64,000 bases of DNA, taken from UBA5216 sp043743335 (GTDB taxonomy: Bacteria > Pseudomonadota > Gammaproteobacteria > Burkholderiales > SG8-41). The stretch lies in contig JAYTWR010000199.1 in NCBI GenBank assembly GCA_043743335.1, positions 5,445 to 69,444 of the forward strand, given 5' to 3'. The position numbers and the translations under genes are program-made. The notes below the pieces were generated by a model that saw nothing but the letters and a program-made list of their open reading frames with translations, was not told the DNA's origin and made no database searches. Positions 50,583 to 59,005 of the stretch are shown here, piece by piece (position 1 is the first letter of the stretch; each line of letters opens with the position of its first letter).

Positions 50583-51214
50583 CGCGCACGTTACGTAGTC
50601 TGCTGGTGTGCGTGTTGCTGCTGACGGGTGCCCATGCTCGCGCACAAACCCAGCAATGGAATTTCCAGGTGTTCCTTGACGAACGCCCCATTGGCTACCA
50701 CCACTACACCCTGCGCGACAGCGGCGCAGAGCGCGAGATGAAAATCGAAGTGCGCTTCGACGTGAAATTATTGTTCATCCATGCCTACAAATACGTGCAC
50801 GATGCAAGCGAACGCTGGCGCGGCAATTGCCTGACCCTTCTCACTGCACGCACCGACGACAACGGCGATCTCAGCGAAGTCGGCGCCGAACAACAAGGCG
50901 AGCGTGTCGCCATCACCACCCTGCGCGGGCGCGACGCCGCTGACGGCTGCGTGATGACTTACGCCTACTGGAACGAAGACATCGTGAAGCAAAAGCGCCT
51001 GCTCAACACGCAAACCGGCAAAGTGGAAAACGTCACCATCACCGCGCTCGGCGACGATAAAATCACCGTGCGCGGCGCCCCGGTCACGGCGCAGCGCTAT
51101 CGCATTGCCGGCGGCAAACACACCATTGAGTTGTGGTACGGCGCGGACAAGGCGTGGCTTGCACTGCAAACCACGCTCGACAGCGGACGCAAATTGCGCT
51201 ATCTGCTTAAATGA
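50579..51214 (+). CDS. DUF3108/DUF6134-like secreted protein
   Basis: 211 residues with a signal peptide (MTRTLRSLLVCVLLLTGAHARAQ). A beta-rich region follows: WNFQVFLDERPIGYHHYTLRD, MKIEVRFDVKLLFIHAYKYVHDASERWRGNCLTLL, AYWNEDIVKQKRLLNTQTGKVENV and RYRIAGGKHTIELWYGADKAWLALQTTLDSGRKLRYLLK. It resembles DUF6134/DUF3108 periplasmic proteins of unknown function. Its place in the lipid operon suggests lipid transport or envelope work. ATGA overlaps at both ends. Confidence 0.75.
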   Translation: MTRTLRSLLVCVLLLTGAHARAQTQQWNFQVFLDERPIGYHHYTLRDSGAEREMKIEVRFDVKLLFIHAYKYVHDASERWRGNCLTLLTARTDDNGDLSEVGAEQQGERVAITTLRGRDAADGCVMTYAYWNEDIVKQKRLLNTQTGKVENVTITALGDDKITVRGAPVTAQRYRIAGGKHTIELWYGADKAWLALQTTLDSGRKLRYLLK

Positions 51215-51762
51215 TAAAACCCTATAAAAATCAATTAGTTATATCGCTTTTTAGCGTGGCGGTGGTGGTGCTGACCGCCTGCCAAAGCGCATCCGTCAAA
51301 CCGCTGTCGGCGGTGCCCAGCGTCGATTTGCCGCGATTCATGGGCGACTGGTACGTGATCGCGAGCATTCCCACGTTCATCGAAACCACGGCGCACAACG
51401 CCATTGAATCGTACAAGCTCGACCCAGACGGCACCATCGCGGTGACGTTCACCTTTCGTGACGGCGCTTTCGACGCTGCGCTCAAAACCTACACGCCGCG
51501 CGGCTTTGTGCGCGACCGTGCGTCGAACGCGATCTGGGGCATGCAGTTTGTGTGGCCGTTTAAAACGGATTACCGCGTCACTTATCTCGCGCCCGATTAC
51601 AGCCAGACCATTATCAGCCGTGAACAACGCGACTACGTATGGATCATGGCACGCACGCACGCCATCCCCGACACCGACTATCAACGGCTCGTCGGCTTGG
51701 TCAAAGAACAAGGCTACGACGTAGCGCAACTGAAGAAGGTACCGCAACAATGGAAAAAGTAA
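51211..51762 (+). CDS. Lipocalin family lipoprotein (Blc-like)
   Basis: 183 residues. The hydrophobic N-terminus ends in LTAC, a lipobox, so the mature protein should be lipid-anchored at Cys24. The lipocalin motif GDWYVIASIPTFIE and the barrel strands TYTPRGFVRDRASNAIWGMQFVWPFKTDYRVTYL and YVWIMARTHAIPDTDY match bacterial Blc, an outer-membrane lipocalin that binds fatty acids and lysophospholipids. An AT-rich border repeat in reverse orientation forms part of its first codons (PYKNQLVI). Part of the lipid operon; overlaps both neighbours. Confidence 0.88.
   Translation: MIKPYKNQLVISLFSVAVVVLTACQSASVKPLSAVPSVDLPRFMGDWYVIASIPTFIETTAHNAIESYKLDPDGTIAVTFTFRDGAFDAALKTYTPRGFVRDRASNAIWGMQFVWPFKTDYRVTYLAPDYSQTIISREQRDYVWIMARTHAIPDTDYQRLVGLVKEQGYDVAQLKKVPQQWKK
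51224..51241 (-). repeat. AT-rich gene-border repeat, copy 9 (inside lipocalin 5' end)
   Basis: Minus-strand TAACTAATTGATTTTTAT, 17 of 18 positions, starting 9 bases after the stop of the upstream gene and translated within the first eleven codons of the lipocalin gene. Confidence 0.75.
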
Positions 51763-52700
51763 CCGCCGCCGGCCGGTGGCGAAATTTATTAACCTGGTTC
51801 GACAATGAGGCGGCCGAGGTCAACACGACTGACATGCCCGCGCGTGGCATCGACTGGCCACGCCTGTTGCCGTTTGCCGCACTGCATTTGGGCTGCTTCG
51901 CGGTGATCTGGGTGGGTGTGAGCACGGCTGCGGTCGCGGTGGCCGTGGGCCTCTACGTCCTGCGCATGTTTGCCATTACCGGCTTTTACCATCGCTATTT
52001 TTCGCACAATGCGTATCGCACCTCGCGCGCGGCGCAATTTATATTTGCGCTCATCGGCGCCACCGGCGTGCAGCGCGGCGCGCTGTGGTGGGCATCGCAG
52101 CACCGGCACCATCATGTGCATTCCGACCAGCCCGAGGACATCCATTCCGCACGGCAACACGGGTTTTTCTGGAGCCATATGGGCTGGTTTATGGCGCGCG
52201 AGAATTTCCCCACCCGCCGCGAGCGTGTGGTGCAGTTGTTGCAGTATCCCGAGTTGCGGTTCCTCGATCGTTACGATGCGCTGGTGCCGCTGTTACTCGC
52301 GCTGGCGCTCTACGGCACTGGCGAGCTGATGGCGCAATTTGCGCCGACACTGCAAACCAGCGGCTGGCAAATGGTGGTGTGGGGCTTTTGCATTTCCACT
52401 GTCGTGCTGTATCACGCCACCTTCACCATTAACTCGCTCACGCATTGCATCGGACGCCGCCGCTATGCCACGCGCGATGACTCGCGCAACAACGTATGGC
52501 TCGCGCTGCTGACGTTCGGCGAAGGCTGGCACAACAACCATCATCATTATCCGGGCTCGGTACGGCAGGGGTTTTTCTGGTGGGAGATTGATCTCACCTA
52601 CTACGGCCTGCGCGTGCTGGCGGCGCTGGGCATCATCTGGGATTTGAAAGAAGTGCCGGCAAACATGCTGCACGCGCGGCGGCAAACCACGCCGCAATGA
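51750..52700 (+). CDS. Membrane fatty acid desaturase (acyl-CoA/acyl-lipid)
   Basis: Di-iron desaturase of 316 residues with three histidine boxes: HRYFSH, HRHHH (WASQHRHHHVHSD) and HNNHHH (GEGWHNNHHHYPG). Membrane helices lie in pairs before the first box and between boxes two and three. It introduces a double bond into fatty acyl chains using O2, most like the delta-9 group. ATG 51750 overlaps the lipocalin stop by 13 bases. A longer upstream frame runs inside the lipocalin gene and is not used. Its product could feed the two methyltransferases in the operon. Confidence 0.9.
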   Translation: MEKVTAAGRWRNLLTWFDNEAAEVNTTDMPARGIDWPRLLPFAALHLGCFAVIWVGVSTAAVAVAVGLYVLRMFAITGFYHRYFSHNAYRTSRAAQFIFALIGATGVQRGALWWASQHRHHHVHSDQPEDIHSARQHGFFWSHMGWFMARENFPTRRERVVQLLQYPELRFLDRYDALVPLLLALALYGTGELMAQFAPTLQTSGWQMVVWGFCISTVVLYHATFTINSLTHCIGRRRYATRDDSRNNVWLALLTFGEGWHNNHHHYPGSVRQGFFWWEIDLTYYGLRVLAALGIIWDLKEVPANMLHARRQTTPQ

Positions 52701-53971
52701 AAATCGCCATCATCGGCAGCGGCATTGCCGGTAACGTGGTGGCGCATCACTTACACCGCGCGCACGACATCACGGTATTTGAGGCCGCCGGCCACATCGG
52801 CGGCCACACGCATACCCACACGGTGCAGCTCGATGGCGAAACACATGACATCGACACGGGTTTCATCGTCTACAACGACTGGACCTACCCTAACTTTATC
52901 GCGCTGCTGGACGAACTGGGTGTGGCAGCGCAACCGTCCGCCATGAGTTTTAGTGTACGCAATGAACACAGCGGCCTCGAGTACAACGGCGCCACACTGA
53001 ACACGATGTTCGCCCAACGGCGCAATCTGTTGCGACCCACCTTTCACCGGATGATTCGCGACATCCTGCGCTTTAACCGTGAAGCACCGGCATTGCTGGC
53101 GGCGGAACAGGAAATCGCGCTGGGCGACTATCTCGCCCACGGAAAGTACTCGCCGCAATTTATCAACGACTATTTGCTCCCGATGGGCGCTGCCATCTGG
53201 TCCACCGAACCCGCGCGCATGCTGGCGTTCCCGGCGCGTTACTTTGTGCGCTTCTTCCATAACCACGGCATGCTGTCGGTGGATAAGCGGCCGCAGTGGC
53301 GCGCGATTCGCGGCGGCTCGGCGCGCTACGTGGACAAGCTGGTGGCGCCGTTCCAGCAACGTATTCGCTTGAATACGCCCGTTGACAGCGTGCGGCGCCT
53401 GCCGGACAGCGTGCGGGTCAAGGCGCGCGGCGCGGACGCCGAGCACTTTGATCAGGTGTTTCTCGCGTGCCATGCCGATCAAGCCTTAAGTTTGCTGGCG
53501 GACGCTTCGCCCTTAGAGCGTGAAATCGTCGGCGCTATTCCGTATCAGGCAAACGAAGCGGTGCTGCACACCGACACCACGTTGTTGCCGCGTACGCGCC
53601 GCGCATGGGCAGCGTGGAATTATCATGTGATGGCGTCTGGGCAGCAGGCTGCCGCCACGTTGACCTACAACATGAACATTCTGCAAACACTGAAATCGCG
53701 CCACACGTTTTGCGTCACCCTCAATCGCACCGACTCTATCGCGCCGAGCAAGATCATCAAGCGCATGACCTATCACCACCCGCTGTACACCCCGGCTGGC
53801 GTCGCTGCGCAGCAGCGCCAGCCTGAAATTAACGGAACGAATCGAACCTATTTTTGCGGCGCATACTGGCGCTACGGTTTTCACGAAGATGGCGTCGTCA
53901 GCGCACTGAACGCGCTACAGCATTTTGCACAAACCACCCATGCACAGCGCCATTTATCACGGGTGGCTTAG
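52697..53971 (+). CDS. FAD-dependent oxidoreductase (amine-oxidase fold)
   Basis: 424 residues. The N-terminal dinucleotide-binding motif is KIAIIGSGIAGNVVAHHLHRAHDITVFEAAGHIGGHTHT. YNDWTYPNFIALLDELGVAAQPSAMSFSVRN and the C-terminal FAD motif (NRTYFCGAYWRYGFHEDGVVSALNAL) are typical of the group found next to DUF1365 and Cfa. Proposed roles in relatives are oxidation or saturation of unsaturated or methylated acyl chains; the true reaction is not known from sequence. ATGA overlap with the desaturase, and a 32-base overlap with the DUF1365 gene. Confidence 0.87.
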   Translation: MKIAIIGSGIAGNVVAHHLHRAHDITVFEAAGHIGGHTHTHTVQLDGETHDIDTGFIVYNDWTYPNFIALLDELGVAAQPSAMSFSVRNEHSGLEYNGATLNTMFAQRRNLLRPTFHRMIRDILRFNREAPALLAAEQEIALGDYLAHGKYSPQFINDYLLPMGAAIWSTEPARMLAFPARYFVRFFHNHGMLSVDKRPQWRAIRGGSARYVDKLVAPFQQRIRLNTPVDSVRRLPDSVRVKARGADAEHFDQVFLACHADQALSLLADASPLEREIVGAIPYQANEAVLHTDTTLLPRTRRAWAAWNYHVMASGQQAAATLTYNMNILQTLKSRHTFCVTLNRTDSIAPSKIIKRMTYHHPLYTPAGVAAQQRQPEINGTNRTYFCGAYWRYGFHEDGVVSALNALQHFAQTTHAQRHLSRVA

Positions 53972-54758
53972 GCACCGACGCTTTGCGCCGCGCGCGCACA
54001 GCTTTCGCTACCCGCTGTTCATGGTGTATCTCGATCTGGCGGAACTCGACAGCGTATTTCGCGGGCGATGGCTGTGGTCAACCTGCCGCCGCGCATGGGC
54101 GCGCTTTAACCGCGCCGATCATCTGGGCGACCCCGCCGTGCCGCTGGATCAGGCGCTGCGCGAGCTGGTGTGCAGCGAAACCGGTCTCGCGCTCACCGGG
54201 CCGATACGCTTGCTCACTCACCTGCGGTATTTCGGCCACTGCTTCAATCCGGTCAGCTTTTATTATTGTTACGACCGCGCCGGCGAAAACGTGGTGTGCG
54301 TGGTTGCCGAAGTCAATAACACGCCGTGGGGCGAGCGCCACTGCTATGTGTTGACCCAACCGCTGCTGTCCGCGCCAGGCCGCTATCAACGCTACGGCAG
54401 CGAGAAAATTTTTCATGTGTCGCCTTTTATGCCGATGCACCTAGACTACACGTGGGGATTTTCCAGTCCCGGTGAAACGCTGAACGTACACATGACCTTG
54501 CGCGATCATGCTGCCGCCACGCAGTCGCGCAAAGTTTTCGATGCCACAATGCAACTCGAACACGCGCCCATCACCGGCGCGCGGCTAGCGGGCACCTTGC
54601 TGCGCTATCCACTGATGACGCTGCAAGTAATCGCCGCCATCCACTGGCAGGCGCTGAAACTGTGGCTTAAGGGCGTGCCCGTACACACGCATCCGGCACG
54701 CACCCACGCGACCGCAAACTCCAAGGCGGAAATAGAAAAATTCAATGAAATCAAATAG
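53940..54758 (+). CDS. DUF1365 domain-containing protein
   Basis: 272 residues. The DUF1365 pattern is clear: IYHGWLRHRRFAPRAHSFRYPLFMVYLDLAEL, LLTHLRYFGHCFNPVSFYYCYD, VAEVNNTPWGERHCYVL, FHVSPFMPMHLDYTWGFSSPG. Function unknown, nearly always between the FAD oxidoreductase and cfa. ATG 53940 begins directly at the conserved part; ATG 53925 would add five residues. It overlaps the cfa start by 14 bases. Confidence 0.87.
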   Translation: MHSAIYHGWLRHRRFAPRAHSFRYPLFMVYLDLAELDSVFRGRWLWSTCRRAWARFNRADHLGDPAVPLDQALRELVCSETGLALTGPIRLLTHLRYFGHCFNPVSFYYCYDRAGENVVCVVAEVNNTPWGERHCYVLTQPLLSAPGRYQRYGSEKIFHVSPFMPMHLDYTWGFSSPGETLNVHMTLRDHAAATQSRKVFDATMQLEHAPITGARLAGTLLRYPLMTLQVIAAIHWQALKLWLKGVPVHTHPARTHATANSKAEIEKFNEIK

Positions 54759-54761
54759 TTA
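54744..54761 (-). repeat. AT-rich gene-border repeat, copy 10 (at cfa start)
   Basis: Minus-strand TAACTATTTGATTTCATT, 16 of 18 positions. It covers the cfa start codon and the DUF1365 stop codon. Confidence 0.65.
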
Positions 54762-56073
54762 CAACAGAGACGTGCCTACGCTCCAAGCGCCCGCTGCGCC
54801 CAAGCCGCATTTTCTCGATGGCGTGGCCAAGCAGGCTGTGCAGCGCCGGCTGGCCGGCCTTGTGCATGGCGCGCTCACGCTGCGCGACGGCGAGCAGGTC
54901 ACGCGCTATGGCGCGAGCACTACGCGCTGCCCACTGGATGTCACCGTGCACGTACACGACCCACGCTTCTACAGTGAAATCGCGTTCGGCGGCTCCGTCG
55001 GCGCGGGCGAGGCCTATATGGCGGGCTGCTGGCGTGTGGACGACCTCACCGCATTAATGCGCATCCTGCTGCAAAACCGCGCTGTGCTCGACGGCATGGA
55101 AACCGGCTGGGCGCGTCTCGCCGCGCCGCTGCAAAAGGCGCTGCACTGGACGGCGCGCAACACGCGCAGCGGCAGCAGCCGCAACATTCAGGCGCACTAC
55201 GATTTGGGCAACGAATTTTTCCAACTATTTCTCGACCCAACCATGATGTATTCGAGCGCGGTGTTCGAACGCGCTGACATGACGCTCGAAGCAGCCTCGA
55301 TGGCCAAGCTGGATCGCATTTGCCGCAAACTCAATCTCAAGCCCGATGATCGCGTGATTGAAATCGGCACGGGTTGGGGTGGCTTCGCCATGCACGCTGC
55401 ACGGCACTACGGGTGCCACGTTACCACCACCACCATCTCGCCTGCGCAGCACGCGCTTGCGCGCGAACGTATCGCCGCCGCCGGACTGATAGACCGCATC
55501 GAGCTGCTTCTAACCGACTACCGTGATCTCACCGGGCAATACGACAAACTGGTGTCCATCGAAATGATCGAGGCCGTCGGCCATCAGTTTTACGACGCCT
55601 ATTTTGGACAATGCAGCGCGCTGCTGAAACCCGAGGGCGCGATGTTGCTGCAGGCGATTACCATTGCCGATCAGCGTTACGCAGCGGCCAAAAACGCGGT
55701 GGATTTTATTCAGCGCTATATCTTCCCCGGCAGTTGCATTCCGTCGGTCACCGCCATCAGCGAATCGCTCACGCGCGCCACCGACCTGCGTTTGTTTCAC
55801 CTCGAAGACATCGGCCCGCACTACGCCATCACCCTGCGACGCTGGCGCGAAGCCTGTGATGCGAACGTGGACAAGATTCGCGCGCTGGGCTACCCGGAAT
55901 CCTTCATCCGCATGTGGACGTTTTACTTGTGCTACTGTGAAGGCGGGTTCATGGAGCGCGTGATCGGCGATGTGCAAATGCTGCTGGTGAAGCCACAGGC
56001 GCGGCCTGAGCCGATCGTGCCGCCGCTCATGCCGCCGCTCACGCCGCCACTCACGCCGCGGGCCCCAGCGTGA
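54745..56073 (+). CDS. cfa: Cyclopropane-fatty-acyl-phospholipid synthase
   Basis: 442-residue CfaA-type enzyme that adds a methylene from SAM across the double bond of membrane phospholipid acyl chains. An N-terminal lipid-binding domain is followed by HYDLGNEFFQLFLDPTMMYSSAVFE, SAM motif VIEIGTGWGGFAMHAA, TTTISPAQHALARERI, SIEMIEAVGHQFYDAYFGQCSALLKPEG, and YIFPGSCIPSV; the C-terminal YLCYCEGGFMERVIGDVQMLLVKP is complete. The last 15 residues are Pro-rich repeats (PPLMPPLTPPLTPRAPA) and are not part of the core. Last gene of the lipid operon. Confidence 0.93.
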   Translation: MKSNSYNRDVPTLQAPAAPKPHFLDGVAKQAVQRRLAGLVHGALTLRDGEQVTRYGASTTRCPLDVTVHVHDPRFYSEIAFGGSVGAGEAYMAGCWRVDDLTALMRILLQNRAVLDGMETGWARLAAPLQKALHWTARNTRSGSSRNIQAHYDLGNEFFQLFLDPTMMYSSAVFERADMTLEAASMAKLDRICRKLNLKPDDRVIEIGTGWGGFAMHAARHYGCHVTTTTISPAQHALARERIAAAGLIDRIELLLTDYRDLTGQYDKLVSIEMIEAVGHQFYDAYFGQCSALLKPEGAMLLQAITIADQRYAAAKNAVDFIQRYIFPGSCIPSVTAISESLTRATDLRLFHLEDIGPHYAITLRRWREACDANVDKIRALGYPESFIRMWTFYLCYCEGGFMERVIGDVQMLLVKPQARPEPIVPPLMPPLTPPLTPRAPA

Positions 56074-56085
56074 GTATGGCGAGCA

Positions 56086-57249
56086 TTACTTGCCCAGCAC
56101 CTGCCGCGCAATAATCAGCTTCTGAATTTCGCTGGTACCTTCGTAAATACGCAGTGGCCGTATTTCGCGATACAAGCGCTCGACCGTGCTACCCACCGTC
56201 ACGCCCAATCCGCCAAAGAGCTGCACCGCAGAATCGATCACGCGTTGCGCGGCCTCGGTGGCATGCAGCTTGGCCATGGATGCCTCTAGCGTGACGCGGT
56301 CGCGCAGCGTATCTTTGGTCCATGCCGCTCGATACACCAACAAGGCGGACGTTTCGACATCCAGCGCCATATCGGCGATGCGCATTTGCGTGCCCTGAAA
56401 CTGCGCCAACGCCTGACCAAACACCCTGCGCGCACGCACATGATCGCGCGCCTCGGCCAACGCGCGCCGTGCAAAGCCTAGCGCAGCGGCCCCCACGGTC
56501 GAACGCATCACATCGAGCGTCGCCATGGCGATTTTGAAACCCTCACCCGGCTGCCCCAGCATGCAGCTTGCGGGCACCCGGCATTCGTCAAACGCCACGT
56601 TGCCGATAACGTGCGGTGCAACCACTTGTATTGATTGAGGAACACTCAAGCCCGGCGTCTTGGCATCCACCACAAATGCCGACAGCCCTTTTGCGCCCAG
56701 GGCTTCTCCGGTGCGTGCGAACACGATGTAGGTGTCGGCTACACCGGCGTTGGAGATCCACGTTTTGCGGCCGTTCAACACGTAACACTCGCCGTCACGC
56801 CGTGCGCTGGTTTGCAGGGCAGATACATCGGAGCCGGCTTCCGTCTCCGACAAGCAGAATCCGGTAACACACGTGCCATCAGCCACGTGCGGCAGATATG
56901 TGGCCTGTTGCGCCGCCGAGCCAAACAACACGATGGGCACCGCGCCCAGCCCCTGCATGGCAAAAGTGCAGTCCGCCAATCCGGAATAGCGCGCCAGCAC
57001 GTCACGCACGAGACACAGGCTGCGCACATCCACGCGCGTGTGCGGGCCACCCAGCGCAGCGGGCAACACATAACGCAGCCAACCGCCTGCGCCGAGCAAT
57101 CGCGCAAGGGTGCGCACGGCCTGCGCTTCATTCACGCCTTCCGCTTCGAGTGTGTGACGATGGGTCGTTACCCACGCCTGCAATTCACCGGCGAGACGCC
57201 GGTGCGTGTCGTCGAAGAATGGCCACTCCAGAAAGTTGTGCTCGCTCAT
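56086..57249 (-). CDS. Acyl-CoA dehydrogenase
   Basis: 387-residue flavoenzyme. It shows TGFCLSETEAGSDVSALQTSARRDGECYVLNGRKTWISNAG, RVFGQALAQFQGTQMRIADMALDVETS and the end QLFGGLGVTVGSTVERLYREIRPLRIYEGTSEIQKLIIARQVLG. ATG 57249 is chosen because the family homology starts there (SEHNFLEWPFFDDTHRRLAGEL); the frame stays open to 57345 but that leader is not conserved-looking. It converges on cfa and is divergent from the SDR gene, so the acyl-CoA genes here form separate units. The substrate is not known. Confidence 0.9.
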   Translation of the reverse strand: MSEHNFLEWPFFDDTHRRLAGELQAWVTTHRHTLEAEGVNEAQAVRTLARLLGAGGWLRYVLPAALGGPHTRVDVRSLCLVRDVLARYSGLADCTFAMQGLGAVPIVLFGSAAQQATYLPHVADGTCVTGFCLSETEAGSDVSALQTSARRDGECYVLNGRKTWISNAGVADTYIVFARTGEALGAKGLSAFVVDAKTPGLSVPQSIQVVAPHVIGNVAFDECRVPASCMLGQPGEGFKIAMATLDVMRSTVGAAALGFARRALAEARDHVRARRVFGQALAQFQGTQMRIADMALDVETSALLVYRAAWTKDTLRDRVTLEASMAKLHATEAAQRVIDSAVQLFGGLGVTVGSTVERLYREIRPLRIYEGTSEIQKLIIARQVLGK

Positions 57250-57381
57250 AATGAATGCGACGTTATCACAGTCCGAATGTCTATCGAATGGGGTACACCA
57301 GCGGGGTCGTGCATAGCGGTGGCGTAAAATACCGCTTCGTCGCATCCCTAAAATGAACTTGGCAACGGAATAAAATTACTC

Positions 57382-58128
57382 ATGAAACTCAACGGAAAAA
57401 CCGCTGTAATCACTGGCGCTGCGTCGGGCATCGGGCTCGCCACAGCGCAAGCACTGGCCGCTGCGGGTGCAGCCGTCGTACTCGGCGATATCAATGTCGC
57501 GGGGGGCGAGCAGGCGGCAAGTCAGCTCCAGGCCGCCGGGCATGACGCGACGTTCATACCGCTGGATATTACGAGCGACGCAGCCGTTGCACGTTTTCGC
57601 GACGCGGTGGATGCGCGCGGCGAAGGCGCAGATATCCTCGTCAATGTGGCGGGCTGGAGCAAGATCGAAGCGTTCGTGAACACTACGCCGGATTTGTGGG
57701 GCAAGTTGATTGATCTGAATTACACCGGCACGCTGCGGGTGGTGCATGCTTTTTTGCCGAAAATGATTACGCGCGCTGCTGGCAAAATCGTCAACGTTGC
57801 CAGCGATGCAGGGCGCGCCGGCAGCGGCGGCGAGGCGGTGTACGCGGGCAGCAAAGGCGCGGTGATCGCGTTCACCAAATCGCTGGCGCGTGAAACCGCG
57901 CGCTACAAGCTCAACGTCAATTGCGTGTGCCCCGGCCCCACCGATACGCCGCTGCTCGCCTCCATCCCCGACAAGCAACGCGAGGCGCTGCTGCGCGCGA
58001 TTCCGTTCCGCCGTTTTGCGCAACCGTCCGATGTGGCCGATGCGATATTGTTTTTCGCCAGCGAGCGCGCTTCATACTTGACCGGGCAGGTGCTGAGTGT
58101 GAGCGGCGGGTTGACGATGCAGGACTAG
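57382..58128 (+). CDS. Short-chain dehydrogenase/reductase
   Basis: 248-residue classical SDR with the cofactor motif TGAASGIGLA, NVAGWS (NNAG equivalent), catalytic Ser in VNVASDAGRAGSGGEA and YAGSKGAV (YxxxK). D34-type acidic residue after strand 2 (LGDINVAGGEQAA) suggests NAD rather than NADP. The C-terminal PGPTDTPLLASIP and YLTGQVLSVSGGLTM are standard. It is followed by an enoyl-CoA hydratase gene, so a 3-hydroxyacyl-CoA or ring-cleavage step is likely. Confidence 0.9.
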   Translation: MKLNGKTAVITGAASGIGLATAQALAAAGAAVVLGDINVAGGEQAASQLQAAGHDATFIPLDITSDAAVARFRDAVDARGEGADILVNVAGWSKIEAFVNTTPDLWGKLIDLNYTGTLRVVHAFLPKMITRAAGKIVNVASDAGRAGSGGEAVYAGSKGAVIAFTKSLARETARYKLNVNCVCPGPTDTPLLASIPDKQREALLRAIPFRRFAQPSDVADAILFFASERASYLTGQVLSVSGGLTMQD

Positions 58129-58138
58129 CGCAATACAG

Positions 58139-58156
58139 CAACTATTTGATTTTATT
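58139..58156 (+). repeat. AT-rich gene-border repeat, copy 11
   Basis: CAACTATTTGATTTTATT, 16 of 18 positions, followed by CAATTATTTAA. It lies 10 bases after the SDR stop and 23 bases before the next start. Confidence 0.7.
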
Positions 58157-58179
58157 CAATTATTTAAAGACCCCCCATC

Positions 58180-58992
58180 ATGACCTCAGCAGCCGATTTC
58201 AAACCCCAACATTTCAAATGGGAAGTGCAAGGCAAAGTCGCCACGGTCACGCTCAATCGCCCTGAGCGCAAAAACCCGCTGACCTTTGAATCGTATGCCG
58301 AGCTGCGCGATACCTTTCGCGCGCTCAATACCATGAACGATGTGAAGACCGTGGTGGTCACTGGCGCGGGCGGCAATTTTTGTTCCGGCGGCGATGTCCA
58401 CGAAATCATCGGCCCGCTGACCCAAATGAAAATGCCCGGCTTGCTGGAATTCACGCGCATGACCGGCGATCTGGTGAAAGCCATGCGCGCATGCCCGCAA
58501 CCGATCGTCGCTGCCATTGACGGCATTTGCGCCGGTGCTGGCGCGATGATCGCCTGCGGCTCCGATATCCGTTATGGCACGGCGCGCAGCAAGGTCGCGT
58601 TCCTGTTTGTACGCGTGGGCTTGGCAGGTGCTGACATGGGTGCGTGCGCGCTGCTGCCGCGCATCATCGGTCAGGGCCGCGCTGCCGAGTTGCTCTACAC
58701 GGGCCGCTCGATGGGCGGCGAGGAAGCCGAGCGCTTTGGTTTTTACAACGCCCTACATGAGCCGGAAAAAGTGTTGGCCGCCGCGCAAGACATGGCGCGC
58801 AATCTCGCTGACGGCCCGACGTTTGCCCACGGCATGACCAAAAAGCTGCTGCATCAAGAGTGGAACATGGGCGTTGATGAAGCCATCGAAGCCGAGGCCG
58901 AAGGCCAGGCCATCTGTATGCAGACGCAGGATTTTCATCGTGCGTATCACGCGTTTGCGAACAAGCAAAAGCCGGTGTTTGAAGGCAACTAA
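58180..58992 (+). CDS. Enoyl-CoA hydratase/isomerase family protein
   Basis: Crotonase-fold protein, 270 residues. The CoA-binding and oxyanion regions are VATVTLNRPERKNPLTFESYAELRDTF, VVVTGAGGNFCSGGDVHEI and AAIDGICAGAGAMIACGSDIRYGTARSKVAFLFVRVGLAGADMGACALLPRIIG, with GRAAELLYTGRSMGGEEAERFGF after. It acts on an acyl- or aryl-CoA ester; the reaction (hydration, isomerisation or ring opening) is not fixed by the motifs. It forms a unit with the SDR gene and probably the BNR-repeat gene, which starts 13 bases later. Confidence 0.9.
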   Translation: MTSAADFKPQHFKWEVQGKVATVTLNRPERKNPLTFESYAELRDTFRALNTMNDVKTVVVTGAGGNFCSGGDVHEIIGPLTQMKMPGLLEFTRMTGDLVKAMRACPQPIVAAIDGICAGAGAMIACGSDIRYGTARSKVAFLFVRVGLAGADMGACALLPRIIGQGRAAELLYTGRSMGGEEAERFGFYNALHEPEKVLAAAQDMARNLADGPTFAHGMTKKLLHQEWNMGVDEAIEAEAEGQAICMQTQDFHRAYHAFANKQKPVFEGN

Positions 58993-59005
58993 CAGGATAT
59001 CAATC

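Noticed and set aside
58874..59005. Upstream extension of the BNR-protein frame
   Set aside because: It overlaps the end of the hydratase gene in another frame; AGGAT before ATG 59006 and the start of the organised protein fix the start there.
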